From F22 sp963668535 (GTDB taxonomy: Bacteria > Bacteroidota > Bacteroidia > Bacteroidales > Bacteroidaceae): DNA of 64,000 nt. Location of the stretch: NCBI GenBank assembly GCA_963668535.1, contig OY764867.1, positions 1,736,001 to 1,800,000 of the forward strand. Direction: 5' to 3'. This document shows positions 37,131 to 46,278 of the stretch, piece by piece (position 1 is the first letter of the stretch; each line of letters begins with the position of its first letter). Below the pieces are notes generated by a model, which saw only the letters and a program-made list of their open reading frames with translations, ran no database searches and was not told the origin of the DNA. The position numbers and the translations under genes were made by a program.

Positions 37131-37814
37131 TTATACGCCAGCTTGAGCTTTCGCTTGTTCAATATAGCGTTCAATCCCACGTCCCAATTGACTATTAGGA
37201 TATTCTTTTTTGATTTGTTCAAAAGTTGCAATTGCCTTTTGGTATTGCTTAGCTGCTTGGTACAATTGACCAGCGTTTAACAAGTAGATCGGACTAAGTG
37301 TGACTGCATTAGCACGATCAGCAGCATCAATAAGCATGCCTGCAGCTTTTTCTGTTTGACCAGCATCAGCATAACAATTTGCTGTTGCCGCTAAAATAGC
37401 AGGAGCTATTTGTTTATCTTCTGCATGAAAAGCTTCAAGTTCTTTGATGGCTTTATCATTCAAACCAAGTTTTTTGTAACATATACCTGCATAAGCATGA
37501 GCAAGATTACCAGCTGGTGTGTTATCGTATTTTTTTATAACAGCTATAAGTCCAATGCTACTAATACTATCTCCTTCAAGTGCCAACTTAAATTGTTGTT
37601 GCATGAAATAGTTTTGACTTGGGTATAATGCTTCTTGAGCTTGGGCTTCTTTAGGCGCAACAATATGGTGACTGTAAGCAATAACGGCAATAACTACTAC
37701 GACTACAGCTAGGATCGCAGTCAAAAACTTATTGATGTTTTTGATAATAAAACCCTCGGCTTGAGTCGTAGACTCACCTTCGTTGTGTCCTGCTTCTTGA
37801 TTCTTGTTTGTCAT
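37131..37814 (-). CDS. membrane-anchored TPR protein
   Basis: A 227-residue protein with a polar N-terminus of about 30 residues, one transmembrane helix (about 31-50), and a C-terminal domain of tetratricopeptide repeats (AGNLAHAYAGICYKKLGLNDKAIKEL; ATANCYADAGQTEKAAGML; YLLNAGQLYQAAKQYQKAIATFEQIKKEYP). It resembles YfgM-like or BamD-like scaffolds in layout, but no specific partner can be read. A -7 box at 37921-37928 serves it. The neighbours are recF (divergent) and ribH. Composition is unremarkable. TPR assignment is firm, function unknown. Confidence 0.82.
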   Translation of the reverse strand: MTNKNQEAGHNEGESTTQAEGFIIKNINKFLTAILAVVVVVIAVIAYSHHIVAPKEAQAQEALYPSQNYFMQQQFKLALEGDSISSIGLIAVIKKYDNTPAGNLAHAYAGICYKKLGLNDKAIKELEAFHAEDKQIAPAILAATANCYADAGQTEKAAGMLIDAADRANAVTLSPIYLLNAGQLYQAAKQYQKAIATFEQIKKEYPNSQLGRGIERYIEQAKAQAGV

Positions 37815-37920
37815 TTCTATAATCTGATTTTGTTATTATTTCTATTAGATTCGCAGAAAGAAACCTGTCACTTTACTAGTCGTAGGGTTGATTATAGTAA
37901 AACGAAAGGAATCTGGGGAA

Positions 37921-37928
37921 CAAAAGTA
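37921..37928 (-). promoter_or_regulatory. promoter -7 box of the TPR gene
   Basis: CAAAAGTA on the plus strand reads TACTTTTG on the minus strand. It leaves a leader of about 100 bases. Confidence 0.5.
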
Positions 37929-38054
37929 ACTTTTTTCTGTGTTTCTTGGAAATTTATTCACACCTTTTTTTCATCATGCTTTGTTTTATCTATCATTCTT
38001 TCTTTTTTAGGATAGTTTTCTAGCTGGGCTGCGGGTGAAATCATTATTTCTTTG

Positions 38055-38062
38055 TATTTTTG
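38055..38062 (+). promoter_or_regulatory. promoter -7 box of recF
   Basis: TATTTTTG, 58 bases before the ATG at 38121. It overlaps the longer in-frame ORF start at 38052 and thus decides the start. Confidence 0.6.
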
Positions 38063-38120
38063 TCTCTCTTTACAAGGCTTTTTAGATAGTATACTAAGCC
38101 GATGCTTTGACATAATATGT

Positions 38121-39230
38121 ATGAAACTGAATAGATTATCCATTACACAATTCAAAAATATAGCGGAAGCAAATATGCACTTTTCGCCCAAACTTAATTG
38201 TTTTATAGGGGCCAACGGGATGGGTAAAACCAACTTGTTGGAGGCAATCTATATGCTTTCATTTACAAAAGGATTGGTGGGAGCTACTGATACTCCTTCG
38301 ATACGACATGGCGAAGATTTTGCTGTAGTAAAGGGAGTATATTCGTTATCTGAAAACGATGAAGAACAAGATATCCAAGATGAAATCTATTGCGGTTTGT
38401 CACGTGGGCGTAAGAAAACGTTTAAGCGAAATCAAAAGAGCTATAAGCGAATAGCCGAGCATATTGGTTTGATTCCATTAGTCATGATTTCACCAGCAGA
38501 TAGTACTTTAATAGCTGGTGGAAGTGATGTACGTCGTCGCTTTATGGATATGGTGATCTCACAGTTTGATCCTGAATATTTGTATGCATTACAGCATTAT
38601 AACAAAGCATTGCAACAACGCAATGCTATGCTTAAAATGGAAGAAGCTGTTTTGGACGAAATTTTAGAAACATATGAGGAGGTAATGTCTAAGCATGCAG
38701 CTAATATTTATGCTAAACGCAAGGAGTTTTTGAGGGACTTTATCCCAATTTTTCAGCGTTATTATACCGCTATCACTGGAGGGAAAGAGCAAGTTAGCCT
38801 GACATATGAGTCGCATCAATCTCAAGGGTCTTTGGTCGATTTATTGCGTGCAAGTCGACCTAAAGAACGCATCTTAGGATATTCTATAAGAGGTATACAC
38901 AAAGATGACTTGATTATGGAACTTGAGGGGTATCCAATAAAAATAGAAGGTTCACAAGGGCAAAATAAAACTTATTTGGTAGCCATGAAATTGGCACAGT
39001 TTGAATGGTTGAAAATTCATGTAAAGCATACTCCTATTTTATTATTGGATGATTTGTTTGATAAGTTGGATGCTCATCGCGTCACTCGCTTAATGGATTT
39101 GTTGAAAGAAGATCGATTTGGACAGATATTCATTACGGATACCAACCGTGAGCATCTTGATCGTATCTTAGATGGTATTTATAAGAACCATAAAATATTT
39201 ATGGTACAAGATGGGATGTTTGCAGAGTAA
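38121..39230 (+). CDS. recF: DNA replication and repair protein RecF
   Basis: A 369-residue SMC-like ATPase that helps load RecA at gaps on SSB-coated DNA. The start at MKLNRLSITQFKNI is fixed by the -7 box at 38055 and by family alignment; the upstream ATG at 38052 is rejected. It shows Walker A GANGMGKTNLLEA, the signature region around EGSQGQNKTYLVAMKLAQ and Walker B ILLLDDLFDKLDAHR. Length is normal. dciA follows by 24 bases, a linkage often seen between recF and this DUF721 gene in Bacteroidota. Confidence 0.96.
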   Translation: MKLNRLSITQFKNIAEANMHFSPKLNCFIGANGMGKTNLLEAIYMLSFTKGLVGATDTPSIRHGEDFAVVKGVYSLSENDEEQDIQDEIYCGLSRGRKKTFKRNQKSYKRIAEHIGLIPLVMISPADSTLIAGGSDVRRRFMDMVISQFDPEYLYALQHYNKALQQRNAMLKMEEAVLDEILETYEEVMSKHAANIYAKRKEFLRDFIPIFQRYYTAITGGKEQVSLTYESHQSQGSLVDLLRASRPKERILGYSIRGIHKDDLIMELEGYPIKIEGSQGQNKTYLVAMKLAQFEWLKIHVKHTPILLLDDLFDKLDAHRVTRLMDLLKEDRFGQIFITDTNREHLDRILDGIYKNHKIFMVQDGMFAE

Positions 39231-39254
39231 TCAAGTAAGACTAGGTGTACACTT

Positions 39255-39542
39255 ATGAAAAGAAAAGGATCCATAAAAGTCGATTTGATCGTACAAACCA
39301 TTATGCGCAATCAAGGATTGGAGCATCCGTATCAACATGTCATGATTAAGAAGGCATGGATGGAACTCAACCCGTTGATTACTAAACATACCCGTGAAGT
39401 GTATATTCAAGGAGATATTTTATATGTTAAGTTAACTTCATCTGCACTTCGTCAGGAGCTTATGATGGGACGAGACGACTTGGTGCGTAGACTTAATAAT
39501 GAGGTGCGTGCAAAAGTAATTAAGGACATTATATTTCGATAA
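39255..39542 (+). CDS. DUF721/DciA-family protein
   Basis: A 95-residue small basic protein. It contains the DUF721 core (KKAWMELNPLITKHTREVYIQGDILYVKLTSSALRQELMMGRDDLVRRLNNEV), in which TSSALRQEL is the family hallmark. DciA proteins recruit the replicative helicase DnaB in bacteria lacking DnaC or DnaI. It is short compared with many DciA proteins, having only the core domain. It sits directly after recF, as often in Bacteroidota, and is probably co-transcribed. The role in helicase loading is inferred from the family. Confidence 0.88.
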   Translation: MKRKGSIKVDLIVQTIMRNQGLEHPYQHVMIKKAWMELNPLITKHTREVYIQGDILYVKLTSSALRQELMMGRDDLVRRLNNEVRAKVIKDIIFR

Positions 39543-39638
39543 GCCTTTTCTATTTACAAAATCTTTATTATTTAATTGTGCTAATGTGGCTCATCTATAA
39601 ACTATAGGTGGTATCTATTATCACATAGATACTATCTG

Positions 39639-39670
39639 TTTGATAGCCTCTTTTATAGTACGTATCTTTG
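39639..39670 (+). promoter_or_regulatory. promoter of the four-domain sulfur protein
   Basis: TTTG at 39639-39642, 20 bases, then TATCTTTG at 39663-39670; 40 bases before the ATG at 39711. Confidence 0.8.
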
Positions 39671-39710
39671 CACCAGAATATAATATAACTCAACAATTAT
39701 ACTGGTGAAT

Positions 39711-42221
39711 ATGAAACATCTTATTATTGGTGGCGTAGCTGGAGGAGCTACTGCTGCAGCACGTATTCGACGCGCTGACGAAAATGCTGAAATTATTCTT
39801 GTGGAAAAGGGACCATACATCTCTTATGCCAATTGTGGACTCCCTTATTATTTAGGAGGAGTTATTACAGATCGTGACCAATTATTTGTACAAACACCTG
39901 AAGCATTTGGTACACGTTTCCGTGTTGATGTACGTGTCTTAACAGAGGCTACAGCAATCGATACGAAGAAAAAAGTGGTGACTTTGCATCGTGCAGATGG
40001 AACTAATATAGAAGAATCGTATGACAAATTGTTGTTATCTCCTGGTGCAAATCCAGTGCGTCCTGCTTTACCAGGTATCGATTCTCTAGGTATCTTTACG
40101 TTGCGTAATGTACAGGATACAGACGCTATTTATGCTTATATGAAAGCACATGATGTCAAGCGAGCTGTTATCGTAGGAGCTGGTTTTATAGGATTAGAGA
40201 TGGCGGAAAATCTGCATGAGGCTGGTGCACAAGTCGCTATTATTGAAATGCAGAATCAAGTAATGGCACCTGTCGATTATTCTATTGCTAGTATAGCTCA
40301 TGAACATTTACTACAAAAAGGAGTGAAACTTTGTCTTGAAGAAGCGGTTAGTGGATTTGAATCAACGAATGAAGAACTAATAATCAAGATGAAGAGCGGT
40401 GAACAGTTAGAGGCTGATTTAGTCATCTTATCTATTGGTGTTCGTCCTGCTACACAACTCGCTGTAGATGCTGGGTTGAAAATAGGCGAAGCTCATGGTA
40501 TTTGGGTGAATGAATATTTGGAGACCTCGGCTAAAGATATTTATGCTGTGGGTGATGCAATTGAATTTCCACATCCTATTACTGGTCAGCCTTGGTTGAA
40601 TTATTTAGCTAATCCAGCTAATCGTCAAGGCCGTATTGTTGCTGATAATATGGTGCATGGTAATGTGACAAAGTACGAAGGAGCCATTGGGACTTCTATT
40701 GCCAAAGTTTTTGATATGACAGTTGCAAGTACAGGATTGGCGGCAAAGAAACTAAAGGCGCTAGGTATGCCATATAAAACTATTACAACTCATGGAGGAA
40801 GTCATGCAGGGTATTATCCTGGAGCTAATCAGATGACAATTAAGCTAATGTTTCATCCCGAAACTGGTCGATTGCTTGGTGGACAGATAATAGGTTTTGA
40901 TGGTGTTGATAAACGTATCGATCAACTAGCTATTCATATTAAACATGGGTTAACAGTATATGATTTAATGGAATTGGAACACGCTTATGCACCTCCATTT
41001 TCATCGGCAAAAGATCCTATTGCTATCGCAGGTTATGCTGCTGTGAACGTGTTGAATAAATCCATGCCAGTTGCCTATTGGCGTGAAGTTCAAGAAATTG
41101 TTGGAGCTTATCAAGCTGGACTTCAAACGGAGGATACTCCACAGTTGGTCGATGTGCGTTTTGATGAAGAAGTGAACATGGGCACATTACCAGGAGCTAT
41201 TCATGTACCATTAGATGGAATGCGTAGTCAGTTAGATAAGATAGATAAAAGTAAGCCTGTTATTGTTTTTTGTGCAGTTGGCTTGCGTGGATATTTAGCT
41301 CAACGTATCTTAATGGGTGAAGGTTTTCAAGTGCGTAACCTTGTAGGGGGACTAAAAATCTATAAGGCTGCTACAGCACCAGTGGTGTTTGATTTGACTG
41401 ATTGGAAGCAAACTCTCAATGAGGATGGAGTAATGGATGAACGAGCTAAACTTCATAATGCCAAAATCGTCAGTGAAGATGTTGAAACAGAAATGGTTAT
41501 AGTAGATGCCTGTGGTTTACAATGTCCTGGTCCAATAATGCGTGTTAAGCATGAAATGGATGCACTTGGTGCTGGACAACAACTGAAGGTAACTTCTACT
41601 GATTCTGCTTTCTATCGAGATATAGATGCTTGGTGTGATTCTACTGGTAATCATGTCTTGGATAAGAAAACAAATGATGGAAAATATACAGCTATCTTGG
41701 AAAAAGGGAATTGCGAAGAAATGAAACAGAATAAAGATGGAGTGACTTTACCTGCCAATCGCACATTGGTCATGTTTAGTGATGATCTTGATAAGGCATT
41801 GGCTACATTTGTGATCGCTAATGGCGCTGCAGCAACTGGACAAAAAGTGAGTATCTTCTTTACTTTTTGGGGATTAAATGTGATTAAAAAGGCCAAGAAA
41901 CCAAGTGTAAAGAAAGATATCTTTGGACGTATGTTTGGGTGGATGTTACCAAGTCATTCTCGTAAGTTAGGTATGTCTAAAATGAATATGTTTGGAATGG
42001 GACCTTTGATGATGCGTTACATCATGAAATTACGTGGTGTAGATGAATTGGAATCTCTTCGTCAACAAGCTCTTGATAATGGAGTGGAGTTTATAGCTTG
42101 TCAGATGTCAATGGATGTGATGGGAGTTAAGGCTGAGGAGTTGATGGATGAAGTGAACTATGGTGGTGTTGCAACATACATTAACCGTGCAGATAAGTCC
42201 AATATCAATCTGTTTATTTAA
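39711..42221 (+). CDS. CoA-disulfide reductase-like / rhodanese / TusA / DsrE2 fusion
   Basis: An 836-residue cytoplasmic fusion. An ATG two codons after the first possible GTG is preferred. Residues about 1-450 are a pyridine nucleotide-disulfide oxidoreductase with FAD motif IIGGVAGGATAAARIRR and a single redox Cys in SYANCGLPYY, as in CoA-disulfide reductase and persulfide reductases. Residues about 460-555 are a rhodanese with active-site Cys in FCAVGLRG. Residues about 595-665 are TusA-like with CGLQCPGPIMRVK. Residues about 680-836 are DsrE2-like (MFSDDLDKALATFVIANGAAATGQKVSIFFTFWGLN ... FIACQMSMDVMG). All catalytic Cys are kept. The chain is suited to passing sulfane sulfur between domains. 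Terminator at 42253-42290. Confidence 0.92.
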   Translation: MKHLIIGGVAGGATAAARIRRADENAEIILVEKGPYISYANCGLPYYLGGVITDRDQLFVQTPEAFGTRFRVDVRVLTEATAIDTKKKVVTLHRADGTNIEESYDKLLLSPGANPVRPALPGIDSLGIFTLRNVQDTDAIYAYMKAHDVKRAVIVGAGFIGLEMAENLHEAGAQVAIIEMQNQVMAPVDYSIASIAHEHLLQKGVKLCLEEAVSGFESTNEELIIKMKSGEQLEADLVILSIGVRPATQLAVDAGLKIGEAHGIWVNEYLETSAKDIYAVGDAIEFPHPITGQPWLNYLANPANRQGRIVADNMVHGNVTKYEGAIGTSIAKVFDMTVASTGLAAKKLKALGMPYKTITTHGGSHAGYYPGANQMTIKLMFHPETGRLLGGQIIGFDGVDKRIDQLAIHIKHGLTVYDLMELEHAYAPPFSSAKDPIAIAGYAAVNVLNKSMPVAYWREVQEIVGAYQAGLQTEDTPQLVDVRFDEEVNMGTLPGAIHVPLDGMRSQLDKIDKSKPVIVFCAVGLRGYLAQRILMGEGFQVRNLVGGLKIYKAATAPVVFDLTDWKQTLNEDGVMDERAKLHNAKIVSEDVETEMVIVDACGLQCPGPIMRVKHEMDALGAGQQLKVTSTDSAFYRDIDAWCDSTGNHVLDKKTNDGKYTAILEKGNCEEMKQNKDGVTLPANRTLVMFSDDLDKALATFVIANGAAATGQKVSIFFTFWGLNVIKKAKKPSVKKDIFGRMFGWMLPSHSRKLGMSKMNMFGMGPLMMRYIMKLRGVDELESLRQQALDNGVEFIACQMSMDVMGVKAEELMDEVNYGGVATYINRADKSNINLFI

Positions 42222-42252
42222 TAGATAAACACATTCATATTTGTATAAAATA

Positions 42253-42290
42253 AAATCGGGCCTATCAAAACATATTGATAGGTCCGATTT
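42253..42290. terminator. bidirectional terminator
   Basis: AAATCGGGCCTATCAA (42253-42268) pairs with TTGATAGGTCCGATTT (42275-42290), one G-U. It lies between the convergent ends at 42221 and 42312. Confidence 0.9.
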
Positions 42291-42311
42291 AAAATATGTA
42301 ACTAGATCGTT

Positions 42312-44762
42312 CTATTTCTTCTTTTTCTTTTTGGATTTTGTTTGGTCATCGTCATCCCCATACCCGTATCCATATCCATATCCACCATATCCATACCCAT
42401 ATCCGTATCCATATCCATAGCGTTTTCTTTTATACTCTGCAGCATTAATAATGAATCCGATATTAGGAAGACGAGAGTTTTGGCTCAGCATGTTTACATA
42501 ATTGACATCCTTCTTAGCAGTAACACCAGCACGTAAGACATAACATGTAGAATCGGCTACTCGGGCAACAATTTGTGTATCGGAAACCAAAGCACTAGGT
42601 GCACAATCAAGAATAACATAGTCATAGCGTTCTCGCAATTCATTCATTAAAGTTGTGAGCGAGTCATGACTTAACAATTCTGCGGGGTTAGGAGGAATAT
42701 GGCCAGCTGGAAGAATATCTAGTGACTCAGGTACTCCTTGTGGATGCTTAATCAAAGCATTTAGATCTGTTTTAGCATCCAATAAGTAATTGCTCGCGCC
42801 ATCTACATGCTCATTTAAGCCAAAAGCAGAAGCTATACGTGGTTTACGTAAATCCAATCCCGCTACAATAACCTTTTTCCCCAATAGTGCAAGAGAAATA
42901 CCTAAATTGGCTGCTACAAACGTTTTACCTTCACCCCCTGTTGTTGAAGTCACAACAACTACTTTATTTTTGGGAGGAACTAAAGTAAAGTTAAGGTTAG
43001 TACGTAGTTGTCTGAAAGCTTCTGCTACAGTGTTATTTGTTCCTTCTTTTACGGCTACACTAACTTCACGAGAATCTTTGAAATCTTCTTCTAGTGGAAT
43101 ATCACCGAGAATTGGTAAAGTCGTTAATTTATCAATGTCACCTCTATGATCTATTTGATAGTGCAGTAAGTACTTTATGTACAGTATAGCACTTGGTATA
43201 GCTAATGCGAAAAACAAAGCAATGAGCATAATCATTTTTTTGCGTGGCGACACAGGATTACGTGTTGACATTGCAGTATCTACTACTTTCGCATTGTCTG
43301 CTTGCGCAGCGATATTGATTGAATTCTGTTCCCTTTTTTCAAGCAAGAGAAGGTATAATCCCGATTTTATTTCACGCTGACGTGTAATATTAGCAAGCGC
43401 CCTTTCTTGAGCAGGTGCATTCTTGATTAAGTTATCGAATCGACCGACTTGTCTATCCAAATCTTTTTGCATGATTTCCAACCCGTTACGAACACTAGAA
43501 ATTGTCGTTAAAATACTTTTACGGAATGATTCAATTTTCTCGTGTGAACGCTTAAGTACTGGGTTGTTTTCATTTGAATTTTTGAGTAAGCGTTTATATT
43601 CCAAAAGCGCCTCGTTGTATTCCGAAATTTGTGAGGATAAAGGAATATCATTTAAACCAACATTGGTTGGAATGACTTCTGATACATTTTTAGGATTTTG
43701 AATGTATTGCTCTAGGTAGTTTATAAGATTCAATTGGGTTGAATTCTCTGCACTTCTTTTAGAGTATTCACTATTTCCTTTTAAAGATAAAGCAGCATTT
43801 GCTTTTAAATCGACCAATCCTGTATTGCGCTTGTATTGTTCCAACTCGTTTTCAGTTACGCTCAATTCACCGCTAATGATTGCAAGGCGTTCCTTAATAA
43901 ACGCTTCTGTACGGAGTGCTACTTGATTTTTGTCATTATTTGAATCACGATTGTATACGCGTACCAATTGATTGACAAAGTCTACTCCTTTTTGGGGATT
44001 TGTACTGTTGTATGTGATAGAAGCAATAGAGGTCATTTTTGAAGCGGGCATAATACTGATAGCACCTGCGACACCAGGGGCCATTAACATGGGTGAAACG
44101 ACCCAAATCTTCAAATTCTTTCCATCAAGTTCTACTGATTGGTCTTTGTTTGTTGCTAAAATAACATTACCAAGTGCAGTTGGGATTGTTGCTGGAAAAC
44201 CTTTGACGTTTATAGTTGATTCTATATTGTCATCACCTATGACTATTTTACTTGGGTAAGTAACATCCCATGTGCTATCCTCTTTTTGTTCCAACTCAAG
44301 TTCAATGGCTCCAGTCAAATTACGCAAATCATTTGTAGTCATGTCCGCAAGAATAGGGGAGGTCTTATACAACTCTGTGTCACGTAGCATTCCCTCTTTA
44401 TAATAGATCACATATTGTTTTGTGTCCAATAAAGTTTGCGCAACAATAGTACGTGATCCCATGACAATGATTTCATTATCTATATTATTTGAGTTAGCAA
44501 CAACTCCAAGCCCTTCAAGCATGCGGGCATCTGCACCTACACTTCCCCCACCACGCATTTCATCTTTAATCATGATGGTTGACTGGATGCTGTATATTGG
44601 CGTTGATCTTTTGATATATAAGTAGCCCAAAGCTAAGCATACTACTATACTTAGAGCATACCAAAACCAATGACTTAACACAGCATCAATGATTGCTGCG
44701 TAATTTATAGATTCCTCCTGTTGGGCATCTTTATTTAATTGAGAATGTATATTTTCGTTCAT
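42312..44762 (-). CDS. Wzc-like polysaccharide co-polymerase and tyrosine autokinase
   Basis: An 816-residue inner-membrane protein. A cytoplasmic start is followed by TM1 (about 33-50), a long periplasmic Wzz domain with coiled coil (about 300-480), TM2 (about 512-530) and a cytoplasmic BY-kinase: Walker A TSTTGGEGKTFVAANLG, Walker A' VIVAGLDLRKPR and Walker B YVILDCAPSALVSD. The tail is extraordinary: about ten Gly-Tyr repeats, then four Asp and a Lys run. A C-terminal Tyr cluster is the autophosphorylation site in this family. It forms an export pair with the upstream wza-like gene (gap of five bases), but no glycan-synthesis genes are adjacent. Confidence 0.93.
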   Translation of the reverse strand: MNENIHSQLNKDAQQEESINYAAIIDAVLSHWFWYALSIVVCLALGYLYIKRSTPIYSIQSTIMIKDEMRGGGSVGADARMLEGLGVVANSNNIDNEIIVMGSRTIVAQTLLDTKQYVIYYKEGMLRDTELYKTSPILADMTTNDLRNLTGAIELELEQKEDSTWDVTYPSKIVIGDDNIESTINVKGFPATIPTALGNVILATNKDQSVELDGKNLKIWVVSPMLMAPGVAGAISIMPASKMTSIASITYNSTNPQKGVDFVNQLVRVYNRDSNNDKNQVALRTEAFIKERLAIISGELSVTENELEQYKRNTGLVDLKANAALSLKGNSEYSKRSAENSTQLNLINYLEQYIQNPKNVSEVIPTNVGLNDIPLSSQISEYNEALLEYKRLLKNSNENNPVLKRSHEKIESFRKSILTTISSVRNGLEIMQKDLDRQVGRFDNLIKNAPAQERALANITRQREIKSGLYLLLLEKREQNSINIAAQADNAKVVDTAMSTRNPVSPRKKMIMLIALFFALAIPSAILYIKYLLHYQIDHRGDIDKLTTLPILGDIPLEEDFKDSREVSVAVKEGTNNTVAEAFRQLRTNLNFTLVPPKNKVVVVTSTTGGEGKTFVAANLGISLALLGKKVIVAGLDLRKPRIASAFGLNEHVDGASNYLLDAKTDLNALIKHPQGVPESLDILPAGHIPPNPAELLSHDSLTTLMNELRERYDYVILDCAPSALVSDTQIVARVADSTCYVLRAGVTAKKDVNYVNMLSQNSRLPNIGFIINAAEYKRKRYGYGYGYGYGYGGYGYGYGYGDDDDQTKSKKKKKK
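42357..42420 (-). repeat. GGN-TAY microsatellite coding the Wzc Gly-Tyr tail
   Basis: On the plus strand, a series of imperfect six-base CCATAT / CCGTAT / CCATAC units encoding alternating Tyr and Gly in the kinase tail. The repeat could change length by slippage in whole Gly-Tyr units without shifting frame. Confidence 0.88.
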
Positions 44763-44767
44763 TTTGC

Positions 44768-45571
44768 TTAGTTAGTTATAGCAATGACTAAATTAGCTAC
44801 AGACAACAGAATACTTGTAACGGAAATCCAAATGGTTGTACTTTGACTGATGTCTGAGTTCTTGGCCTTGGTTTTATTAGGCTGTACGTATAAAATATCG
44901 TTTTGTTGTAAATAGTAGTAAGGTGAATTGATTATATCTGAAGACGTTAAATCTAAAATTTCAATATGCTTTTCGCCATCACTTTGTTCTCTAATTAATT
45001 TGACATTGGTTCGCATACCATAAATTGTCATATCACCAGCTAGAGCAAGAGCTTCAAAAATGTTGATTTTTTCGTTTGGAACAGTGAATGTGCTAGGATG
45101 CTTAACTTCTCCCAGCACAGATATTTTGTAGTTAGCCATACGTACTGTCACCATGGGGGCTTTGATGTATGCTTTTACTTGATTAGCAATTACTTCTTCT
45201 GCCTCACGTTTGTTTAATCCTCCAATTTTTACTCGACCCAATACGGGCATCTCGATGTATCCATCGTTATCCACTAAATAACTTTGTAAAGTTCCACGAC
45301 TACCCATAGAAACTTCGGTAACCACATTTTGTGTACCACGGGTTGCAGCTACAAAATTGAATGGTACTGCCAAAACAGGATCTTCACAGGATACAATAAC
45401 AGTTAGAAGATCTTTGGGCATAATTTTTGCGTCATACATCTCTGGATTGAGTTGTGACTTAAAATGTTCTGCCTCTTGCAAATAAGGGACCTGCTTATAC
45501 GAGGTACAACTGCTTATAAGCACAGTGAAAAACAGTAAGAGAACTGCTGTTAGTTTGTTCCATGAATTCAT
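44768..45571 (-). CDS. Wza-like polysaccharide export lipoprotein
   Basis: A 267-residue exported lipoprotein: signal peptide with lipobox LISSC (Cys at about residue 22). The polysaccharide-export domain starts at IMPKDLLTVIVSCEDPVLAVPFN, and a SLBB domain includes VDNDGYIEMPVLGRVKIGGLNKREAEE and ISVLGEVKHPSTFTVPNEKINIFEALALAG. A hydrophobic C-terminal helix (about 245-265) is unlike E. coli Wza, whose last helix is amphipathic, and fits the Bacteroidales form. It is expected to make the outer-membrane channel that works with the Wzc-like kinase encoded five bases downstream. Confidence 0.92.
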   Translation of the reverse strand: MNSWNKLTAVLLLFFTVLISSCTSYKQVPYLQEAEHFKSQLNPEMYDAKIMPKDLLTVIVSCEDPVLAVPFNFVAATRGTQNVVTEVSMGSRGTLQSYLVDNDGYIEMPVLGRVKIGGLNKREAEEVIANQVKAYIKAPMVTVRMANYKISVLGEVKHPSTFTVPNEKINIFEALALAGDMTIYGMRTNVKLIREQSDGEKHIEILDLTSSDIINSPYYYLQQNDILYVQPNKTKAKNSDISQSTTIWISVTSILLSVANLVIAITN

Positions 45572-45621
45572 ATTGATACTTTCTTTAATTTAACGTCTAA
45601 GTATAATGTAATTAGCCAATT

Positions 45622-46263
45622 TTATTGTTTACGAGATTTCCTTTTTTTTCTAAAGAAGAGAACGAGTAGCGCTACAACTACAATGAGCACTATACAGCCT
45701 CCAATAATATGACTGTATTCTTTTACGGTCGGGATCAGGTCATCCTCTTGCATACCTGGTACCTGAGCCAACAAATAGCCAATAAGAGCTAGGACACTAT
45801 TCCAAATACCAGCCCCAATCGCTGTGTATAACAAAAAAGTGCCTAAAGGCATGCGAGCAAGGCCCGCTGGAATAGAGATTAGTTGACGTACTGCTGGAAT
45901 AAGTCGCCCTACTAAAGTTGATACAACGCCATTTTTTTCAAAATATTCTTCTGCATGTACAACTTTTTCTTGATTTAGTAAGCACATTCTTCCGAATTTA
46001 CTATTAGCAAACCTATAGACAATAGGGCGCCCTAGCCATAAAGCTAAGAAGTAATTGATCAAAGCACCGATGCAAGCACCGATAGTGGCAAAGAGAATGA
46101 CTAAGAAAATGTTCAAATCACTTCCTTGAGCTGCTTTCCACGCGGCTGGTGGTATAACAACTTCGGAGGGAAATGGGATAAATGAACTCTCAATAGCCAT
46201 CAAAATAGTGATGGTCCAGTAATTCAGATTGTCTATCAATCCTTGCAAAAGTGTTTCAATCAT
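45622..46263 (-). CDS. DedA family membrane protein
   Basis: A 213-residue inner-membrane protein with about five hydrophobic segments and a basic C-terminal tail (FFRKKRKSRKQ). DedA hallmarks are present: ESSFIPFPSEVVIPPAAWKA near the N-terminus, GALINYFLALWLGRP, and GRLIPAVRQLISIPAGLARM. The family includes polyprenyl-phosphate and phospholipid translocases needed for envelope homeostasis. It lies 15 bases after glnS and 50 bases before the wza-like gene, so a shared transcript is likely. A role in recycling undecaprenyl phosphate would suit the export pair downstream, but this is an inference. Confidence 0.92.
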   Translation of the reverse strand: MIETLLQGLIDNLNYWTITILMAIESSFIPFPSEVVIPPAAWKAAQGSDLNIFLVILFATIGACIGALINYFLALWLGRPIVYRFANSKFGRMCLLNQEKVVHAEEYFEKNGVVSTLVGRLIPAVRQLISIPAGLARMPLGTFLLYTAIGAGIWNSVLALIGYLLAQVPGMQEDDLIPTVKEYSHIIGGCIVLIVVVALLVLFFRKKRKSRKQ

Positions 46264-46278
46264 TGCGAAATATGTTTA

